Of a DNA stretch of 64,000 nt, positions 59,522 through 64,000 are shown in pieces (the first letter of the stretch is position 1; each line of letters opens with the position of its first letter). Source of the DNA: Owenia fusiformis (lineage: Eukaryota; Annelida; Polychaeta; Sabellida; Oweniidae); assembly GCA_903813345.2 (NCBI GenBank), contig CAIIXF020000005.1, positions 26,041,375-26,105,374 on the forward strand, given 5' to 3'. The notes under the pieces were generated by a model. It did no database searches. It was not told the DNA's origin and saw only the letters and a list, made by a program, of their open reading frames with translations. The position numbers and the translations under genes were made by a program.

Positions 59522-61023
59522 ATGAGGATCCTAAAGTTTATCAGCTGCCTGTTAGCGCTGACCAACATGTCCATAGCACAGTTGTCACCGACGGCGGACC
59601 AAGTTCTTGAGATGCGTGCGGCTCTTGAGCGACACATTGAAGCCCAGACAGGTCAACGGGGTAGTCACCCACGTATTGGGGGGTTAGTCCGCCTTGCCTT
59701 CCATGACTGTGTGGGTGGATGTGATGGGTATGTAATTTCGATGATCTTAGCCCCGTTTAATGATACGACTCTTCCTCAGACTCTTTCTCTGCTTCTTGCA
59801 AAACTATTATTTCTCATGAAACCCAATACTCATAGTTTATCCATAAGATTAATTATGTATCCAGCAACGAGAATGATGTGTTTTGAACATCATGCTGAGT
59901 ACCCGGCAATGAGATTTATCATTTTCAAAAGGTTGTTTATCATTTTTGTTGCAGGTGTATTAATCTAGCAAACTCTGACAATGATGGCTTGAGACCTTAC
60001 ATCCGGGATCTTGAAGACGTATATGCCAACTTTGAAGGAATTATTTCACGTGCTGATTTCTGGCAGTTAGCGGGACTTGAAGCATTAGAGCGAGCTGCAG
60101 GGACCGATCGTCCAGATATCCCTTTCTTGGTAGGACGAATTGACTGTTCCACATCCCCGGATACTTCTGATGTAGAGGCGTTCCCAACTAATGGAGGACA
60201 CGGTAACCTCGGCAACGTGCTAGATTTCTTCCAGTCTGAATTTAACCTAGGCGAACGAGACGCTGTTGCTCTACTTGGGGCCCATACCCTGGGGAGAGCA
60301 CGAACCGAAGCATCTGGTTTCAATGGGCCTTGGGTGCGGAACGAAGATTTATTTGACAATGCGTACTACCGAGATCTCTTGAACGAAAACTTGATGTGGA
60401 TTCAAACTAACATCAATCCAACTGGGGAAGACAGGTGGCAGTGGGTACGTGCTCGTGGTGGTCGTCGAGGTCGAATGATGCTGAACGTCGACATGTGTCT
60501 CGTTAAAGACATCACAGTTGATTCTGATGGGAGGTCCAGTTGTAACTATTTCTCGTGTGCCGACTCACCAACTTTCTCCATTGTTGAAGAGTATGCCAAC
60601 AACAACGCCCTCTGGGTGAGCGAATATTCCCGGGCTCATGCCATTATGACGTCCAACGGATATGGAGAAGGTGATCTTGCAAGTGTCGCAGAGTCAGGTA
60701 TGGTCGGGAATCCAGAAGAACAACCGTCAAATACAGATGAAGAAGAAGTAGAAGAAGAAGAAGAAGCAGCAGCAGAAGAGGAAGAAGAAGAACAACAACA
60801 ACAACCGTCAAATACAGATGAAGAAGAAGTAGAAGAAGAAGAAGCAGCAGCAGAAGAGGAAGAAGAAGAGGAGGAGGAGGAATTGATTGATGCAATCATA
60901 ACAGGCGGTACAAATGAAGGAGGACAACCTCCACGAGGTGGATCAGGAGGAAGAAGAGGTTCAGGTTTAAGAAGGGGCGGCCCCGGAAGAGGTGGTGCAG
61001 GAGGGAGAAGACGCCGGGGATAA
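59522..61023 (+). CDS. secreted plant-type haem peroxidase B with long acidic tail
   Basis: This is a tandem paralogue of the gene at 54452. Coding exons 59522-59727 and 59955-61023 (TAA) give 424 residues, with the intron at the same place and phase. The signal peptide (residues 1-19), distal Arg57/His61 (RLAFHDC), proximal His179 (LLGAHTLGR) and FDNAYYRDLL are kept, so it should be active. Differences from A: a shorter loop (WVRARGGRRGRMML) without the GKRQAGGGG insert, and an acidic segment at about 323-378 that is itself duplicated (two SNTDEEEVEEEE blocks separated by a QQQQ run). An Arg/Gly-rich tail as in A follows at about 394-424. The catalytic exons are nearly identical to A, indicating a young duplication or gene conversion. 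Secreted acidic and RG segments could bind mineral or matrix; that role is inferred. Confidence 0.9.
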
Positions 61024-61352
61024 TCAGACGACAGTCTAAACATGAATATCCCTGTTCAAGGAACCCAATTAGACTAAAATATAAATATATTTCAGAATCA
61101 GAACATATGGAACTATCTATATCCGCTAAGTTAATAACGAATGAAAATATTAGACACGTCATCAACGTTTTATTAGGATTCCATTTGTACAGTTATTTGG
61201 AAACATCAGAACTGTTCATTGTATTGTTTTATTTTATTTTTATTCAGTCTTTCTGTCTTCATTTTCAAATTGATTTCCTCCTGACACCCCATAGATTTGG
61301 TTTATCATCTGAACGGCACCTTGTTTAACATTGTTCTCATTAATTTTGGTTT

Positions 61353-61358
61353 AATAAA
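61353..61358 (+). terminator. candidate polyadenylation signal of peroxidase B
   Basis: AATAAA lies 330 bp after the stop codon and is the first clear signal seen after this gene. Confidence 0.45.
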
Positions 61359-61359
61359 A

Positions 61360-64000
61360 GTTCAAATGCTGAAGTCTGATATATTGTTTTATTGATTTTT
61401 TTACGTGTTTGACTTTTTAAAAGAGTACATTTTTAATCTTTTGTAAAATGACTTACATGGAATACTATGAAAATGCAACTATCCTGAAATTCGAAGTTTC
61501 TTCATTGTATGTACATTTTTGGTTAGGACGAAGAAAAAGATAAAGTTTGATAAATGCTTGAAAATGCACGCAAAGGAGCTATCACAAACAATTTCAAACG
61601 ATTGTAACTTGAATTATAAATGTTTTCTGATCATGAATACGAGTGTCTTTTAGATCCATTCATTCTTATTCAAGAAATGTATATATTATGATCATTTGGT
61701 TAATCAGAGTAAGTGATATAAAAAGGGCAATGAACCAATCAACATACTTTTTCAAAAATGTTGAGCTAATTTTCACTAAAAATATAACCTTTTATTATAA
61801 TGTTGAATGCATAATTATAATGTGCTTTGAGACATATTTTATTTCCCAAAAGAAATGGTGGATTTCTCCAGGGACTTTAAAAATATTGAATTTGGATGAC
61901 CAAAATGACCTGAAACCGATGGATAGGACGATTTTCTCAATGGGAAAATAACATTGGGAACACTAATCTTAGAGGAATTCAGTTTTCCTTTCAAGAACTA
62001 ATTGATACACTGAAATAAAGAATAGTAACGCATTAAACATTGTAAAAATAATTGCACTTTTTGTGATTATGAGGTAACACCCTTGAAAAAGTATGTTGGA
62101 TTGACTTTGTTATCATTCTATAAGCCTAATCCCTGGTGCCTAATACTATTATTTTGGATAATGAATGGGTATTAAAGACATTTCACAGACGGTTTTTGGA
62201 TATTATGTATGTTGCATGGACATAATCAATAACTTTTTAGTCGTATACTATACGATATGTACAGTTTCTGGGAAATTCGAAGATGACGAAGGAATGTTTT
62301 TACACCTTGCTCTAGTCAGATGAATAATTGGTATTTATTTTTCTAATTCCCGTTTGTCCTGATCTTTGGGCTAATTTACGTACACACATCAAAACAAGTC
62401 CAGATATGTTAGCAAGTCTGAAACTGATTCTTGCACAATGCATCTGTACCAAAAGCACAAGGTGCAAGACGTTGACACAATATGAGTTTCAAGCCATAAA
62501 GCCCAATGTTTGTTATTCAGCATAACAAGTCGTTGTCCAGGGTATGAATGTATTTGTTGATAAGGGTATTTCCTAACATAAACATTTGTTTGCATCGTCA
62601 CATGCATTATGAGCAACTAAAGCACAGATTCCTTGCACGACATTGTTTTGTAATGGGTCCTTTATCCATGGCTTTCCAAAACCAGAAATTTTGATAAGCA
62701 CGTGATTGTTCCCGGCTTAACACTAAGCTCCAAGACACGATCCCTTAATACCCTTTTACAAAAGGACGTGGCCTTAAATCAACATTTTCAAATCACTGAG
62801 ACGCTATAAGTTAACTTCAACCCTTTGCGCAAGGACCAGAATTTATGAACATTGATTCACGAAGCACACGGAAAAGTCCGAGACAAACATTATTTAGGTA
62901 AGTTTACAGATATTTTGAAGATGTAAAACCACTGAAGATTACTAATGAAACAGTTCAGATAATTGAAATTAAAATATGTTTTGAAAAACTTGATCCAATA
63001 TAACCAGTTTTATGCTCACCGTACATCGTCAAAAGATAGCGGAGTACAGTTTTCTGTACGGTGACGAAAATTAACTGATTTGAAGCAAAAACTATGACAA
63101 GGGTTTAGAAAATTTAATTTGATGAAAACTAATACGATTTCATGTGAAATAGAAACAGCATTCTCTTAGAAATGGTTTTAACTTTCTAATTATGATAAAC
63201 GTTTTACGAGCACTGTTCGGATTTTTTCTGAGTGAATCGGCCCACATAATCGACCAGAGTGAAAAAAGGTAGTTTTTTCACATTTCGTTTGGTTATTATT
63301 TTCCCTGCCGTCTGAGAGTATGGATTATTTTGATGAGAATATGTATTTGTTGACTACACATTTTAGAACGGGCGAAGATTCAGCAAACAACCATTCATTA
63401 TGTATATTTAAAAAAGATCAAATTTGTATGGTGACGCAACAGCTGTACGGTGACGATTCACTATAATTTGTGAGAAGTAATATAAAGAATTCATTACTTC
63501 AAATCGCATAAGTTTTGGTGTGGAAGTTCAAATGTTGATCCAATCAAGTCTCCTTTGTATAAATGTTGTCAAACTGATCAGTATCAAGTGAAAGTTACTG
63601 CAGTCACTTTTGCATTTAAGATCGCGGACAGGAAGTGTCGATTTCGATATTTTTAGTTTTCATCGAATTAAACTTCTTTATAGTTGGCGCTATGCTTTGA
63701 TGAACTAAATGAGACTAAGCTTATATGAAATGGAAACTCTGGAGTATGATCATTTGTTCACATATAGTGCATGGGCGCTAGAGTTCAACGATATCTTCCA
63801 TCGCTTAATGGAAGGTTACTGGAAATGTGTGATACGGTAAGGATCATGAAACCAAAAACTCAGTATTTGTTGCTCGAAAAACTTTTATCATACTGTAATT
63901 AGAAAGTTAAAACCATGCCTAAGAGAAGGCTGTTTTTATTACACCCGAAATCATATTTATTTTCATCTAATTAATTTTTAGTTAAAACCCTCATTCACTG
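61360..64000. other. intergenic 3' region, no complete gene
   Basis: No coding exon is supported. It holds a promoter-like block at 62700-62897 related to the peroxidase promoters, and inverted CACCGTACA/TGTACGGTGACGA motifs at 63016-63068 and 63439-63451 that may be ends of a small element. Confidence 0.55.
62700..62897 (+). promoter_or_regulatory. diverged third copy of peroxidase promoter and 5' exon
   Basis: CTTAACACTAAGCTCCAAG here parallels CTTAACACTAAGCTTCGAG in front of peroxidase B. It is followed at similar spacing by CCTTAATACCCTTTT (compare CCTTTATACC) and TAAATCAACATTT (compare ATTAATCAACACTT). A donor-like TTAG|GTAAGT at 62897 would end a 5' UTR exon. A third paralogue would then lie beyond 64000. 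Confidence 0.45.

Larger units (their letters stand above)
56181..61320. repeat. tandem gene duplication unit 2 (peroxidase B)
   Basis: This is the second copy of the 53040-56180 unit, with the same promoter, 5' exon, intron and coding layout. It is enlarged by the insertion at 57637-59304 and by local duplication. The 3' flanks of both copies share TCATCAACGTTTT.TTAGGAT and CTCCTGACACCCCATA. Confidence 0.85.

Noticed and set aside
60636-61043. Antisense frame rich in Ser (135 codons) and another rich in Leu
   Set aside because: They are the reverse of the GAA-rich acidic tail of peroxidase B; low complexity explains the open frames.

Overview
This is an animal nuclear genome segment. It is AT-rich, its genes are split by GT-AG introns, and it holds many short palindromic or inverted-repeat elements and minisatellites. 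A tandem pair of secreted plant-type (PF00141-like) haem peroxidases and the general texture suggest a lophotrochozoan, most likely a mollusc. That is an inference; no species marker was seen.

Layout. (1) 2435-11495, minus strand: NICN1 (nicolin-1), five coding exons; the C-terminal exon was not found in the window. (2) 11796-21689, plus strand: CAPZA (F-actin capping protein alpha), ten coding exons, complete, head-to-head with NICN1 across 300 bp that carry a ZNF143/Staf-like motif. (3) 21690-28120: intergenic DNA with two inverted-repeat elements. (4) 28121-35067, plus strand: a CNBD2-like protein with two cyclic-nucleotide-binding-like domains, 15 coding exons, complete. (5) 35314-36519, plus strand: a single-exon ankyrin-repeat gene with a SOCS-box-like end, resembling ANKRD61. 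(6) 39640-41010: thirteen copies of a 110-bp minisatellite. (7) 44539-46818, minus strand: a four-exon gene for a 250-residue secreted helical protein. Its layout, motifs and intron position resemble the vertebrate CNTF/CLCF1/LIF cytokines, and it is the most interesting locus here. (8) 46819-53300: gene-poor, with one 1.1-kb inverted-repeat element. (9) 53355-61360: two tandem secreted peroxidase genes, each with a duplicated promoter and 5' UTR exon, and acidic plus Arg/Gly-rich tails. (10) 62700-62900: a diverged copy of the peroxidase promoter, which suggests a third paralogue to the right of the window.

The genes do not form an operon-like unit. NICN1 (tubulin polyglutamylation), CAPZA (actin capping) and the CNBD2-like gene are conserved intracellular genes. 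The cytokine-like and peroxidase genes encode secreted products and are probably lineage-specific. Comparing the two peroxidase units gives empty sites for two mobile-element insertions, and a recent 856-bp tandem duplication lies inside the second unit. All exon models come from reading splice sites and frame continuity by eye, and family assignments come from remembered family features; no database search was run.
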